DNA from: Isoetes taiwanensis
Lineage: Eukaryota > Streptophyta > Lycopodiopsida > Isoetales > Isoetaceae
Direction of reading: 5' to 3'
Length of the DNA stretch: 64,000 bases
Assembly: GCA_021234155.1 (NCBI GenBank)
Contig: JAJEKV010000052.1
Location: 3,945,606 to 4,009,605 of the forward strand
Position 1 is the first letter of the stretch. Each line of letters opens with the position of its first letter. The notes under the pieces are model-generated. The model was given only the letters and a program-made list of their open reading frames with translations. It was not told the origin of the DNA and made no database searches. The translations under genes were made by a program, and so were the position numbers. Shown here piece by piece: positions 9,982 through 22,904 of this stretch.

Positions 9982-12900
9982 GAAAATTTTTTGAGTTTTA
10001 GACTAACTTGTGTAATCTTACTTAATTAAGTTGAGTTAGTAAGTTCCATCTTTTGTTCCCTATCTGTGTGAGACCTCCAAACTTTGAACCTCCATAACTT
10101 GAGCTACAGAGCTCCAAATCGCCTGAAATTTGTTGCAATAGGACTGTTAGACAGCCTAAAATCCATTTATGACCTCAAATTAGGCTAGAAATGTCAAACC
10201 CCAGTTCAAAATGACCAAAATTGCTCAAACCCTTGAATTGTTTTTCCAAACTGTGGTTTGTTTGTAAATAGAAGCATACTCCATTAGTACCTTGCAGGTA
10301 TTGCTCTCGGCTCGAAGCTGATGCTCTACTCCTAGATAGAAGTGCCCAAGAACACCCCTTTGTTATAGTCGTCTAGACCTCAGCATAGCAACCCAAACTG
10401 TTGGTACATCACCTCTGCTCATGCCAAAGGCATAAACCTTGACCTAATTCTGTGTCCTTCTAATAGAGTTTGACTTATATAGCCGCCACATTGACACTCC
10501 CTATTGCCAGGGTACCTAGAAAGGAGCTAGAGTCTAGAGCTGCCCAAGTCACTCCATGTGTAGAGATTGGACTCCCCCAAACCAACTTTGCTAGGACCTT
10601 AGAGTATGCCTCAAACATCATGGAGGTCTTGCAAAACAACCCTCATGCCATGCCATACCACACGTCCTAATGCCCATAGACTTGTAGATTATAGATATGT
10701 CTCCAGTAATGCTGCTCGAGCCATCTTGCTTGCTTATAGAGCCCAGAATATTGTAAGAGAGCCTTTCAAGTAGACCCTTAAACTCTAGGATATACGAGCG
10801 TTGCTTTCGAAGTACAGGGCCAGAGCCGCAGAAGAGCTAGAGGCGCAACTTCTTGAAGACATCGAAGTCCCAGCTAATGTACAGACAGATAAGGAGAGGA
10901 GACCGAAAAGACAGACCCAAGAGAGGGAAGGACAACGACAAACATGAGCTAAGGTCAGAGGGCATAACCTTCCGTCGAGGAGAGAAGTCATGGCGACACA
11001 GGAGCGTATAGAAATCGGAGGGAAGACCACCACGACCTTGCAGCCCAACAGCTCAAGCAAATGTCATGCAACGTCAACAAAAGGAGCAACCAAGCTAGGC
11101 AACCACAAAGCACCTAAGGCTGACCAGGACGAGCTTCCAGCTCCCTTGCACCAGCAGGGGAACTTTCATCGGTTCCAAAAAGTAGGAGACCAGGAGGGGG
11201 AGGAGACGCATATCAGGGAAGGAACATCTCCGACTTGAAGGCCTATACCAGGATTAGGGGCGAGATCAAGAAGGAGAACATTCCGCTCGGATAGGAATCC
11301 CGGACCCAGAAACACCTAGAAACCAAAGGAAGGACGACTTTACTACATCAGCCAAGGAGTGCGAGACTCGAATGGATAGGACCCAAAGGACGGAGGAGAC
11401 GACCTAGCCAGCAGGTACAAATCACGCAAAGGCGACCAGAAGGAGCGATGATAGGTGCAATGGACCACACTTCCAGGTACAGGAGAGGCACCTCGGAATG
11501 AAGCAAAGCCCAAGCAACAGGAGTCGCGCTCAGAATTCAACCTGCGGAGGAATGACAATGCCTGCCTACCAACCACGATCTCAGAGCTTCGAAGACATTC
11601 AAGAATGCCCGACTGCAATAGCCAGGTGATCCTACTCAACCGAGGCACCGCACATCGGCAACCCTGCAACGACACACAACATATAGGGACGTCGAGCGGT
11701 CACCACATTCCTCACAACGAACATACACATTAAGGAGGAGCATCTTTTTCAAGGGATCACATCTATCTACGAATACTCTTCGCAACTTGGCGTGACAAGC
11801 TCAGATCAGACATGAAGCTCAACAATAGTAGCAGCATCTCAAGGAATCCCGAAGTCGACCAGAACGAAGAAGATGCAACAAAAACGAAGGATCAAACCCG
11901 ATAGGAGGAGGGGAAACGCTAAAGGAGTATAAACAATTAGGTAGATAAAGGAGTATAAACTAATTTGAAGAGAAGAAGCCGATCATATCTCCGACATGTG
12001 GGATATCAAACGCCCAAGGTAGAAGCATTCGACACCTTAACGACAAGGATAGCAACTGAAGCACCTTCGGCAAAAAGAGAGCTCAAGATAATAGCTAGGC
12101 TATCCAACGACAAGAGTATATCTAAGGCAGGTACTTCTTCAACTCAAGGGTCAAGCTGCGCAGATATAAGGATCCATCATCCCGACAATATAGCCAGCAG
12201 GGAGGAGGGCCATGATGCTTTACTTGACAGAGAGACCGACATGCATAGAGGGACAAAAGTCAGGAACTGAAAGCTGGAGAAGTGCTAGCAACCGACTTCT
12301 TCCACGAGCTCCCTAGAGGCAACAGGAGGATCAAAACTGACGAGCACAATCAAAGCCACCGGAAGGTACCTCAAGACAAGAAGACGGCATAGCACTGTGG
12401 AACGTGACAACGTCCAAGCCATGTGATCGAGGGGATCAAACAAGGGAGTTTTGAAGCTCGATGGAGAAGCATCTAGGCGAGGCGAGCCGATGACTTGCAC
12501 GCGGACTTGCATGCAACTTGGTGAACCCAAGGATGGATGATTCAAAGAACAACTGCAGAAGAGAACAACTCCAGAGGAAGCCAAAGGAATCGCGCACAGC
12601 CTCAAGAGACGCCTTCAAATAGCTTCAAGTATCATGGAGGGGGGAACAATTACCGCCCGAGAACAGGATCAAGAAGCAGACCAAAATGTCGAAGCATCAA
12701 TGACCAGCACACCTTTAGTTAGAATGTGATGCAAAGCGTGTTGTGCCATAGCCGACAAACATCGGAGGGCCCAAGTATATCAACAAATTACCCCGGAGTA
12801 GCTAACGTACAAATAGGAGGATATAGATCGTCAACACCATTGCACCGGGAAGAACACCGATGACATTGCCAAGGAGTAGGTGTGCAACTCGAAGGGAGGC

Positions 12901-13402
12901 ACAAAGGGGACCTAATAGCTCTAGTAGTAATTGTAATTATATAAGTTATATGCTTTGCACATATAGTTCCCTTGTTATTCCTTCCCTCCCATAGCGTAAC
13001 AGATCAAAGGAAGAGATGTCAGGCAATTTGCAGGGGTGAAGCAATCGACATCGTCAACACTCTTCGGGCAACACGATAACGACAAGAGGACTCGACGTAT
13101 GAGACATCGATGGAGTCGAAGAAACAATATCGGATACAGAGTCGTCCTTTAGCTGCCAAGACAAAGAGTTCAAGATGAAAGATCTCTTTCAACGGCGCCA
13201 CCTTCAGGTTTTTGAAATGCGGCATGGAGGATTTCAAGTGATCAACTACACCATCAAAGCCACCAGCAATGAGAGGCTTCTAACGAACAAAGTCAACCTC
13301 TACATCAAAGAGGACCCACCGTCAAGGAGAGTGAAGTATCAAGCGACTCGGAAGAACGTTACCTTGCTACTTCAAGCAGGCAACGAGTGGATGAGCTTCT
13401 AG
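9982..13402 (+). pseudogene. Degraded retroelement interior, no recognisable pol
   Basis: From about 10.8 to 12.75 kb the plus strand is purine-rich and GC-richer than its surroundings, with short plus frames (10990-11238, 11455-11733, 11965-12270, 12537-12722) rich in Arg, Glu, Gln and Ser, separated by stops. A final frame at 13175-13402 reads protein-like (LFQRRHLQVFEMRHGGFQVI) with an ATG start. No protease D-S/T-G, reverse transcriptase or integrase motif was found in any frame. Either a decayed coding interior or a large non-autonomous derivative. Confidence 0.4.
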
Positions 13403-16139
13403 CAAGCTCAATGATCTAAGGCCATGCGGCCTAGTAGGTTAAATGTATGGACGGTAATATCCATATTGGGATTAGAAGGCATTTCCAGATATTCTCACTG
13501 AAAGGATCGCCCCAATATTGAGCTAAGCGTCAAGATTGGGAAGGAAATGCATAGGAGTAACTATAATTATACACGATTGTTAACAGACATCCAACGTATT
13601 GAAACCACTTGGTGAGATTGATCTCCTCGCTAAGAAGGAATCATTACTAGGATAATTGTTGACCATGTATAAATCTAGTACCTCCAAAAGAATAATCCAA
13701 CTGAAAGAAAAGAAGTAATCTAACAAGTCCGGCCAACTTGTTACGATGACATCAATTTGATTGGTAGGAATATTCCAAGAGCTAAATAACTAAGAAAGGG
13801 GGAATCTCTAGAATATAAAAGAATAATACATGTAAGGTACATCTAAAATAAGAATTATAGTAATCAAATAGTCTTTTAAGACAAAAGGAATTGTCATGAT
13901 GACAAAACCTTGTGGTTTAGAATCGTTCTAACCAAGTAGGTACCCATAGCTATATTGAAATAAATGATAACATAATATGTATATCTATCTTAGATGGTTA
14001 TATATGTCAGCTAAGGCTAGTAAATTAATGCGCTAAATAAGAAGCGTATAACCTCTTAAGGGGAGAGAATAAATATGACGTTGTGTACAACGCCATTGAA
14101 GGGGTGCAGGACCATTTTCTTTTCGAAGAAAGTGGGAGGGCTCAATCTTATGATTGAACGTACTTGCATCGAATTGACTGACCCGTAGAATAGAGTTCAC
14201 TCCGGCAATGGCCGAAGCGAATAGAGCGTAAAATAGATAGATACCTTAGGCTCAGGAGGCCTTCAACGTGCGAGACTGACGTAGTAGCTATCTACACCAA
14301 TGAAGTGTAGCAAAACTATGGGAGCAATGCAACGACCAAGTCCACGCCGGCTCAATGGGTGGATGCATTCTAGCCTTAGGTAAGAGTGTGTGCATGCATT
14401 ATAAGCTTAATGTGTCTTATAGATAAGTTAAATATAGATCTTAATAACTGGATAGAAATTGTTGTGCGTATATGTATCATAGGGAAATAAGTTAAATAAC
14501 AATGGCAATGTGAGGTAGCATGTTAATTAATCCTTTGCAAGGATGCAATTCCTTCCAAGGATAGCTATATGACCTCGGGTCCTTATAAATATAAATAGAA
14601 AATAGAATTCAGATATACTTAAGTGCATCTTAGGGATATACTTCCAAGGGTAGTGCAGGATCCAAGGAAGAGAATAAGAAGCACACCTAATTCTTGTGTA
14701 TGTTAATTAAAACCTTGTCTATGTAACAATAAGTCTAAAGCAGGGTTATTGTTTAAATAATCGCGATCTAAAAGTCGTTAAATATTGTAAAGCTTACAGT
14801 AAATATAATTGTACTATCAGAAGTAATGTATCCGATACTATGATAATGTTAATTCATAAATATTACCTTAGGGTAATTATGTTAATCACATGCATTAAAG
14901 GAGCCAGCAAAAATCGGCTCAGGCATGTCGATTTGTGTTTAGATTAGTTTCATGTGTAGTTAAGGTTAATCTACGCATGCAACCTATGCCAGGTATGGGT
15001 TGCATGCGTATTTACCAATAATGAGATTACTACGGTGATCTCTAGGACGTGGTGTAATGTCAATGTAGGCATGACCGCGGTTCCGCTTGGAAAGTCTACT
15101 TCTGTTCCACGGAAGTAGACGACCTCGAGAGAAAGGAGGTCATTGAGGAATGCATTGATAGGAAAAGCATCTCTAGCCCCATATATGCTTTGATAGGAGG
15201 AATCTGTCCTTCACGCCCCATATACGGGAAGGACCTATCCTCCACGTTGGGCAACTAAAGGTGTAGGCATGAGCGGCATATAGGCATTATAGGGCGTTGT
15301 CTCCACGGCCACGATGGAAGAAGCATCCTCTTCCTACGCCGGGAGATTAGCCATGCATTCATGTAGATAGGTGGGGTGGTCACCATATAACCAAAATTTT
15401 ATTAATATTTAAAATGGTAATAACGTAGTGTCGACTTGCAGGCCAATAGAGCGCTCCGGAGGGCAAGGAGGTCGAGCTACGAAGACTTGCAACACAAATT
15501 TTGTTATAATGTGTTGCAAGTGTAAATTTTGTATGAAATTGATAAACTTTGATAAACTTAAATGTTGTATTAAGTAAGGTTAATAATTACCTTGCGTGGA
15601 TTAAGTTAAGAAGTGATAAGTTAATTGGATAATGAAATAGTACAGTAATGTCTTAAACATTACCTTAGAGTAATTCTAATAATTAAAATAGTAAGTATAT
15701 AATTATAGATATTGTAAAATTAATGTAGGATTTTAAGGTGCGAAGACTTGCAACACAAATTTTGTTGGAATGTGTTGCAAGGAATGAAGAGTACCTTAAA
15801 TAATAATTGTATATGAAAGTGTTAAATTGTGATAAACTAAATGTTGTGATAACGGAAACTAATAAGTACCTTGTTTTAATAGAAGTTACGAATTGATAAG
15901 TTACTTGATAATGTAATGATGTAATAATGTTTTACTATTACTTTAAGGTAATCCTAATAATTGTGTAAGTATAATAGAAAAATATTGTATGCATCAAGTT
16001 GATTGCAGGTTAGGAAGACTCCAAGGTGGGGAGACCCAAGGTGGGGAGAATGAGACGTTCCGGCCACAAATATCACGGTCCCGGGGACGAGCATCGCATC
16101 GCCAAATCGCCGCTGCATTACGCCGTCCCAATCGACGTG
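13403..16139. other. Non-coding AT-rich 3' part of the LTR element, with a 261-bp duplication
   Basis: No gene visible. A duplicated segment begins GAAGACTTGCAACACAAATT at 15481 and again at 15742, period about 261 bp, and each copy carries a 35-base hairpin with 11-bp arms (CTTGCAACACA / TGTGTTGCAAG) at 15486-15520 and 15747-15781. A purine tract (AAGGTGGGGAGAA, ending near 16048) precedes TGAGACG and could be the polypurine tract of a longer 3' LTR. Confidence 0.6.
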
Positions 16140-16429
16140 TGGGTAGGAACTTCCTTTGTATTGTGCTGATCTTTGTCTATGCAGATGTTGATGTGCCACC
16201 CTTCGAGGTGGATATATGATGTTATGTTACTGACGTGTATGTTTACGCTTCCGCAGCTAGGTAGGCCCTGAGGGAGACGGGGTAAAATGACCCCTTCACT
16301 CTTTCCACTGTGGACTCCAGACGGTCACAGTGATATGTGGAGGGCCCTGTATCAGTATGGAGCTGGTACGGGGGATGAACTCCTATTTGTATACGGTGCG
16401 GGCATCGTATATGAGTAGGGGACGTCACA
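16140..16429 (+). repeat. Putative 3' LTR (about 290 bp)
   Basis: Near-identical partner of 8221-8508, same orientation, ending GGGGACGTCACA. Unlike the 5' copy it is not followed by a primer-binding site, as expected for a 3' LTR. No purine tract directly adjoins it; the candidate tract is about 90 bases further left. Flanks (GAGCCT on the far left, ATTATG here) do not form a target-site duplication. Confidence 0.6.
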
Positions 16430-17119
16430 ATTATGAGATTTACAGAAGCATTCACCTTTCTTCTAATTGGCTTTGTCACGTATCCACCCCTACAAACCCT
16501 CTGTTTCGATTTTCTTTGCTGTTTTGTAAGCGATTGCTTTTCGAAACTTCATCAACGGGAGGATTGAAAATCAACCCGATCTTCGACCTCGAAGTGCTTG
16601 CATGAGAGTCCAATCCTTCTTCCATAGTTTCTTCTTCAACTGGTGCTTTAAGACATCGATCCATTCTGTAGAAAGGGGATACAACATCCTGCACAAAAAA
16701 TCAGATTATTAACCAGATTTGTATTACTGCTTGAAGTGATTTGTATTACTGCTTGAAGGAAAGGGATTTCAATTTCTTCAAGATACATTTGTTTCTTGAA
16801 ATGGATTCGATTTAGGAGCAGCTATAATCGATTCGGGCCAAGTTTTCGTTGAGGTAGAATCCGGAGCCATGTTTGATCATTGAGGAAAGTTCAAAATGTG
16901 CGCCAAAGTTTTTTTTTTTTTTTTCGCAGGCAAGATATTTAGATTTTATTGATAGAGAAGCTAGTACAAGATTTTGGGAGGATTTGGTATAATTATGGAG
17001 AATATTGTACATCAACCGCCTTTATTAATGATAGGCAACTCCATGTAAAATTCAAAATGTATATTACAAACACTTTAACCCAGTTCAAATTTTTACATCA
17101 ATATACAAAAAAATTCAAT

Positions 17120-17140
17120 CACCCTTTCATGCTTCTACCC
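17120..17140 (-). repeat. Relic of an element-B-type terminal inverted repeat
   Basis: CACCCTTTCATGCTTCTACC(C) is the inverse complement of the element B left end, with one A/G difference. It stands alone; no B coding sequence adjoins it, so it probably marks the end of a deleted copy. Confidence 0.5.
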
Positions 17141-17754
17141 GTCTAGATAGGTTTTTTCCTAGATTCTGAGATATTTCCCACTCTTTGCAGGCGTGTTTTA
17201 GTGTCTTTCTTATTGTTGTTTTTCTTGATTTTCTTATTTTTTAGTCTCATTTGGTAAGCTATTTTAATATGGCTACATAAAATGGACGATTGTTTGTAGC
17301 TTTGTGTTGCACTGTCTTTGTATATTTTGAATATAGGCCTTTTAGTAGTACAGAATAGTCATTGTGTGCATATTTAAATGTCTTGTGCTACAACGGCATA
17401 AGCATAGCATGTTTTTCAAAGGGCCTGAAAATGCTCAGGCTCGACTATGCCTGACAAAGTTCTTTAGCAGAAGGCTTGCTTCATGGCAGATGGGTGGGGC
17501 TTGCAATAAATCGGTTTGGGCTTTAAATCACTGCAACATGTGAAGTACCAGATCTTTTTTTTTATATCCTACTTATCTTGAGAAGAAAAAAGGGGAAAGA
17601 AAGGAAACTATGCCTATTCTTAAGTCTGGGACTAAGAAAGAGGACAAAAGTAGGAAAGTAGCTTCTGTTCGAGGAGATGGGAAAGGGAAAAAGGTGGCCA
17701 CTGTCTGGGAGAAATCGGATATGGATTCTGTTGAGAATAGTAGTCTCTTACAAT

Positions 17755-19408
17755 TTTGAGCTACAATTCAAGATCAAAAAATACATATCCAATTCGATCC
17801 GGGCAGTGAGTTTGATTTCATTTCTGCTTGATTGGTAAAGGAACTAAAATTAACTTCTATTCCTTTATCAAGTGATATAGAATTGTTGTCTAGTTTCTTG
17901 AATGTTGCCCTTCCGCCTTCTTCATTTATGGTCAAGGATGTTGAATTTCAACTGCAGGGATACGTCTGTAACTGTTTTTTCCATGGTTTCTGACCTTGGA
18001 GGTATGTATGTTATTCTAGGCAAGCCGTGGCATATGGCTATCAATTCTCTTATAGATTGGAAGGCAGGAATCACTATGTTATCCTTGGAAGGGGGTAAAA
18101 AGACCTTCAAGTTTGTGCAGGATGATATTGTTTCCCCAATTCCAATAGTTTCTGTTGTACAGTTTAAGCGTTTCCCAATGAAAACTCATTTTGTGTATGG
18201 TGGTTTTGCGTCTTAAGTTTAGTGCATCCCCACTAAATAAGCATCAAACTGTTTTTTTGCAATATTATGATGATGTCTTTTTAAATGCAATTCCACTAAG
18301 TTTGCCACCCCAACGTATAAAGGACCACAGGATTGATCTTCTTCCTAGGAAAGCACCTCCTAATCAAGCTTTTTATCGGGGATGCATGTCCAACAAGTTG
18401 AGATTAGGTGCCAACTTGATGAGTTACTTCGAGCTGGCTTGATCTGGCATAGTTCTTCACCTTTTGGTGCTCCTGTCTTGTTGGTTAACAAAAAAGATAA
18501 TTCCTGGCGCATGTATATAGATTATCACGCTTTGAATAAGATAACCATAAAGAATAGGTTTCTTATACCAAGGGCGGATGATTTGTTTTTGATCAACTCC
18601 AAGGTGCCACAATTTTTAGCCGTCTTGATCTTAAATCAAGGTATTGGCAACTTAAGGTTGTGCCTGAAGATATTCGTAAGACTGCATTTTGGACAAACTT
18701 TGGACATTATGAGTTCTTAATCATGTCATTTGGACTTACAAATGCGCCAGCTTCTTTTGCGAGACTAATGGGGCGAATATTTGAAGATGTGAATGGTGCG
18801 TATGTTGTCATTTTCTTTGATGCTATATTAGTTTTTAGTAAGTCCGAGGAAGATCATTACTTCATTTGCGGGAGGTTTTCCATCGGTTAATGGAGGAGTC
18901 TATTACTCTTGATCCTAAAAGTATCTTTTTCTAATCAGCATAATGCTTGCATTGAGGGTCTTAAAGTTGATCCCAATAAGGTACAAGCAATAGTGGATTG
19001 CTCAGTGCCTACTTCGATTGCTACATTACATTCCTTTTCGGGCTTATGCAGTTATTATTATAGGAAGTTTATACAGAATTTCGCTCGTTTAGCTTCAGAT
19101 CTATATTTTTTACAACGAAAAAATGTTCCTTTCCAATGGAATCGTAATCATCAGTTTGCTTTCCAAGTTTTAAAGGATGGCATGGCTAATCCTCCTATTC
19201 TGCATTTGCCAAAGTTTGGTCTACCTTATTTGTTATGTGTTCATGCAAGTGATATGGCTTTGGGCGCAGTTTTGATGCAGAATGGTCATACTACTGCTTA
19301 TGAAAGTCGGAATTTTTTTTACATGAAAAGTAGATATGGTGTTTATGATAAAGAATTTTTGGCTGTCATTCATGCTTTGAAAGTGTGGCGACACTATCTT
19401 TTAGGGTA
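17755..19408 (+). pseudogene. Ty3/gypsy pol remnant: protease, reverse transcriptase, RNase H
   Basis: Protease start near 17790 (FDPGSEFDFIS, D-x-G active site), then VILGKPWHMAINSLIDWKAG. Reverse transcriptase from about 18310: [59 protein letters not shown] (near 18620), FGLTNAPASFARLMGRIF, then IFFDAILVFSK, where the usual Y-x-D-D is F-D-A, a lost catalytic Asp. RNase H about 19100-19405 (SDMALGAVLMQ; KEFLAVIHALKVWRHYLLG). At least five frame changes and several stops. Ends abruptly at 19408 where an LTR-like repeat begins. Order PR-RT-RH is typical of Ty3/gypsy; the element is inactive. Confidence 0.88.
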
Positions 19409-19409
19409 T

Positions 19410-19615
19410 GATATATGCCAAGGACGTGGCGAAGGCCTTGGGCCTTTGTGGACCATGTGGACCTTTCGGCCTTTGTTCGAAGGAGAGTTTGGTCCAAAGG
19501 AGGACCAAAGGGGCGTGCTTGCTATATAGTTGCTCGGGGGAGAGCTCAGGGGCAGCTTTTTTTTGGCTAACGGCTCGTGGTTAGGTGATGAGATAGCATG
19601 CTACGTCAAGAGTCT
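19410..19615 (+). repeat. LTR-like repeat, copy 1
   Basis: TGATATATGCCAAGGACGTG through GTCAAGAGTCTATTTTGG; directly truncates the RNase H frame. Matches 20082-20275 closely with small indels. Contains inverted copies of GGCCTTGGGCC-type palindromes. Confidence 0.6.
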
Positions 19616-19830
19616 ATTTTGGATACAATAATCTTAGGCAACCCATGTAGCCTAAATATCTCTTTGGTAAAGAGCGTAGCCGCACTATAAGTTGTCAACT
19701 TATCCGAACAAGGAATAAAATGCGCATGTTTAGTTAAACAATCAACAACTGTCCAAATGACGGTATTATTCTTGTGAGAACTTGCAGGAAGACCAACAAT
19801 GAAATCCATAGTGATCTTGATGTATCCCGC
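19606..19830 (-). pseudogene. Ty3/gypsy integrase core fragment
   Basis: Minus-strand frame with ITMDFIVGLPASSHKNN, VVDCLTKHAHFIPC and FRLHGLPKIIVSKIDS, the central part of a chromovirus-like integrase catalytic core, including the first catalytic Asp region; the usual S-D-R/Q-D ends as SKIDS. It lies head-to-head with the plus-strand RNase H fragment, so an inversion or a second nested element is required. Confidence 0.8.
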
Positions 19831-19839
19831 CATCTCACC

Positions 19840-19950
19840 ACCAACCACGAGTCCTGAGCCAAAGCACAGTCTGCCCCCGAGCTCTCCCCCGAGCAACTAT
19901 ATAGCATGCACGCCTCTTTGGTCCTTCTTTGGACCAAACCCTCCTTTGGA
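19840..19950 (-). repeat. LTR-like repeat, inverted partial copy 2
   Basis: Inverse complement of parts of copies 1 and 3 (GAGCTCTCCCCCGAGCAAC, CACGCCTCTTTGGTCC on plus). It adjoins the minus-strand integrase fragment. Confidence 0.65.
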
Positions 19951-20068
19951 CCAGATGTCCAAGGACAGACTTCTAATAGTCGGCCTAAGCGACGGCCAAG
20001 GAAGGATTATGCTCGGATGGCTAAAGGTATTTAAACACTCTTTTGCAGCAGAGGATTGCTGCAATGTC

Positions 20069-20275
20069 AAAAGGGCGGGAATGTTATATGCCAAGGACGT
20101 GGCAAAAGGCCTTGGGCCTTTTAGGCCATGTGGGCCTTTGTCCAAAGGAGGACCAAAGGGGCGTGCATACTATATCGTTGCTCGGAGGAGAGCTCAGGAG
20201 CAGCTGTGTTTTGGCTGAGGGCTCGTGGTTGGTTGGGTGGTGAGATAACGTATTATGTGAAGAGTCTGTTTTAGC
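20069..20275 (+). repeat. Polypurine tract and LTR, copy 3
   Basis: AAAAGGGCGGGAA directly followed by TGTTATATGCCAAGG at 20082 is a textbook polypurine tract/3' LTR junction. The LTR body matches copy 1; its right edge is not resolved. The part before the tract (19950-20068) has no recognisable coding. Confidence 0.65.
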
Positions 20276-20932
20276 AGCTTAGTAGTACAATGTTTAGCTA
20301 TCTGTAATCAATTTATTGCTTTCTTGCTTTAGGCAAAAAAGTACTGTAAAACTTTAGGATTGTCTTGTGCTAGAATATTTGTTGGAGCTTCTCGACTAAA
20401 ACAGAAAGGGATCCTGCTGGTGGCTCAAGATCTATGGGGCTTATTATCTGCATATAAAGAGGGAGGCTGTTATGTGAAAAAACTTCTAGGATTATTATAA
20501 AACTCCCGATGAGAAAGCAGAGGCCAGTTATTCTAGACCCAAGAGAAAGCATAAGCAAATCGAATTTGATTAGGAAGAAAATAGTATTCAAATGACAGGG
20601 ATGAAGATGATAGGGAAAAAATCAAGTCTCTAGACCACACATTCAATCTGAACTTACAATTCAAACATAAAAGCAGAGCAATGTTTTGAGAACAAAATAT
20701 GCCATTGCAGGTTTGTTCAATTATTAGTTATATTACATTAGAAAAGAATCTCAAGCTTGACTTAGATTGTTTCTGTCAACACAGAAAAGTTAATCTCAAA
20801 TCTAGTTCAAGAATCAGGTACGTCTACCACCATTTTGCAGTGTAGTTTAGGTTCATTTCTCATATTGGCTGTATTGTCATGTTGTGCCTCTATTTGAGTG
20901 AAATGTGATGTCATCTATGCATGTGTTCTGTG

Positions 20933-21600
20933 CTACTGTGGGGCATTTTGTGCAATGGTTGCTACAATGATAGATGAGGTATGCGTAGTCTGGTGAATGG
21001 GTATGGTTGATGTGACAATAGTAGCAAGTGAGATGTGGTGTACCACTGTGGTGTAGTGTAGGTTATTGTGTCGCCAATAGTGGTGATAGTGCAGCCTATA
21101 TTGTGTGGTGTGGTGTGTACTGTGTTGTGAGGTGTGTGAAGTGTGGTGTGTAGTGTGTGGTGTAGTGTGTGGTGTGTTGGGCTGCATCTAGTGCTGTTAC
21201 TTTGAGTTGTGTGATGTGGTATAACATGTCATGTTGCCAATTATGGTGACAATGGTATCATGTGGCATATGGTGTGTGGTGTTGGGCTGCCTCTAGTGTT
21301 GCTACTTTGAACTGTGTGATGTGGTATAGCACGTTGTGGTGACAATGGTATCATGTGATGTGTGGTGTGTACCATTGTGGTGTGGTATAGGGTGTTGGGC
21401 TGCCAGTTGTGAAACCACTTTGTGTTGGGTAAAGTGGTATAGGGTGTTGTCCTACCAGTAGTGGTGACAATGGTAGCATGTGGTGTGTGGTGCAGCATGT
21501 TATACTACTGTGGTGTGGTGGAGGGTGTTTTTTTGCCAATGGTATTGCTACTATGTGCTGGTGGTAGCTTGTGTTGTGTGATGTGTGATTGTGGTCTTCC
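20933..21600. repeat. TGTGGTG-rich minisatellite
   Basis: G/T-rich imperfect array. Besides short TGTGGTGTG units it shows longer irregular units of roughly 105-120 bp anchored on GTTGGGCTGC (near 21177, 21282, 21392) with GTGACAATGGTATCATGTG. Composition resembles the right half of the 2.06-2.56 kb array. Confidence 0.85.
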
Positions 21601-22890
21601 ATCAGTATGCGGCTTATAATATTAGGAGGCTGACATATATAAGTGTTTTGTAGACTATGGCAGACTTGTAAAGAAATGGTTGGCTGCTAACTTCAGCTCG
21701 GCATGATAGATGCAAGTAAGGATTGGAAGAAAATGAAGATAGAAAGAGTGATATCAATAGAAAGATTGAGTTGATGGAACATAAAGCATCAGAAATTAGA
21801 GGTGATTTGCACAGATGGCAGTCAATCATGATAGCAAATCCGAAAGCAGTATCAGGGTGTTCGGGTTGTAAGCAAACTGAAGGATGAAGAACTAAATGGT
21901 ACAGTGTTGCCTGGGCAGAGTCAATTGAACAAGGGCAGCAGAACCTGAAATTGAGCAAAGGGCATATGAAGCCTTACTTCTGAAGTTGCAGCTGCTCAAA
22001 CAAAAAATGAAGCTGCATTATATATGTTAGATGACTCACCCACTATTTGAAAAGGCAAGGTATGTTAGTTTCCATTTGATTTTGTGGAGTTTACTTCAAA
22101 AATTAACAAGCTATTCGTATTTGAGATTTTTATGTATAATCTTTTGTTTGGTGTGATAGGTATGCAGCCAGCATTGTGGCACATGAGGCTGCTTTTTCTA
22201 CATCAAGAAAGCCTACTGTCAGCAGAACTATGCCTAGCATTGAAGATTTGAAAGCTTGCTTAAACTGGAGTTCTCTCGCAATAATGCAACTAGTCTCCTA
22301 TGGAATGCTTGTCTTTGTATCAGGGTTTTTTTAGTGAGCTCGCAGAATGAGCGTTATGATTTAAAGTACAAAGATTTCAACATTTTTTAGCTGATGCATA
22401 TTCATTCATTAAATATCATTAACAAGGGAAATTTTTTTCTTAGGGTCTTTTTGCTTGGGCATTTTGGTCTTTTTTTCACTAACATTAATGTATTATTCTT
22501 TATTGCACTAATAGTGATGTATTATTTGCAGTTTTCTCATGTTGTAAATACATATAATATTCCCATATAGAATCGTATGTGCTTCTTCCATGCTTTTCAT
22601 ATATACTTATGTGTTGGTGTTTTTTTCATCTAAAAATTATGTACATATATTTGAAAAACACTAGCCTTTACAATCGTATGTAATAAAGTTTGAGAAGGAA
22701 ACTGTATGGTAATAGAGGAGTTCATAGTTTCATTGGCATTGATAAATTAACCAGGAGTAAAGAAGATTGTTTGTGAAAATTCAGATAAGCATTTCAAACA
22801 AGGAATATCATTATAGAGCCATGCACTCCTGCATAAATAGACATAAATAGGCAGGTTACTGTCTTTGGTGTCTTGTGTTTTTAAAGAGTT
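21601..22890. other. No recognisable gene
   Basis: AT-rich. A possible exon after an AG at about 22160 (RYAASIVAHEAAFSTSRKPT...) has no recognised family. Nothing else supported. Confidence 0.5.
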
Positions 22891-22904
22891 TTTTTTATAG
22901 GTTT

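Noticed and set aside
20933-21602. Minus-strand His/Thr-rich open frames
   Set aside because: Artefacts of the TGTGGTG minisatellite, same reasoning as above.
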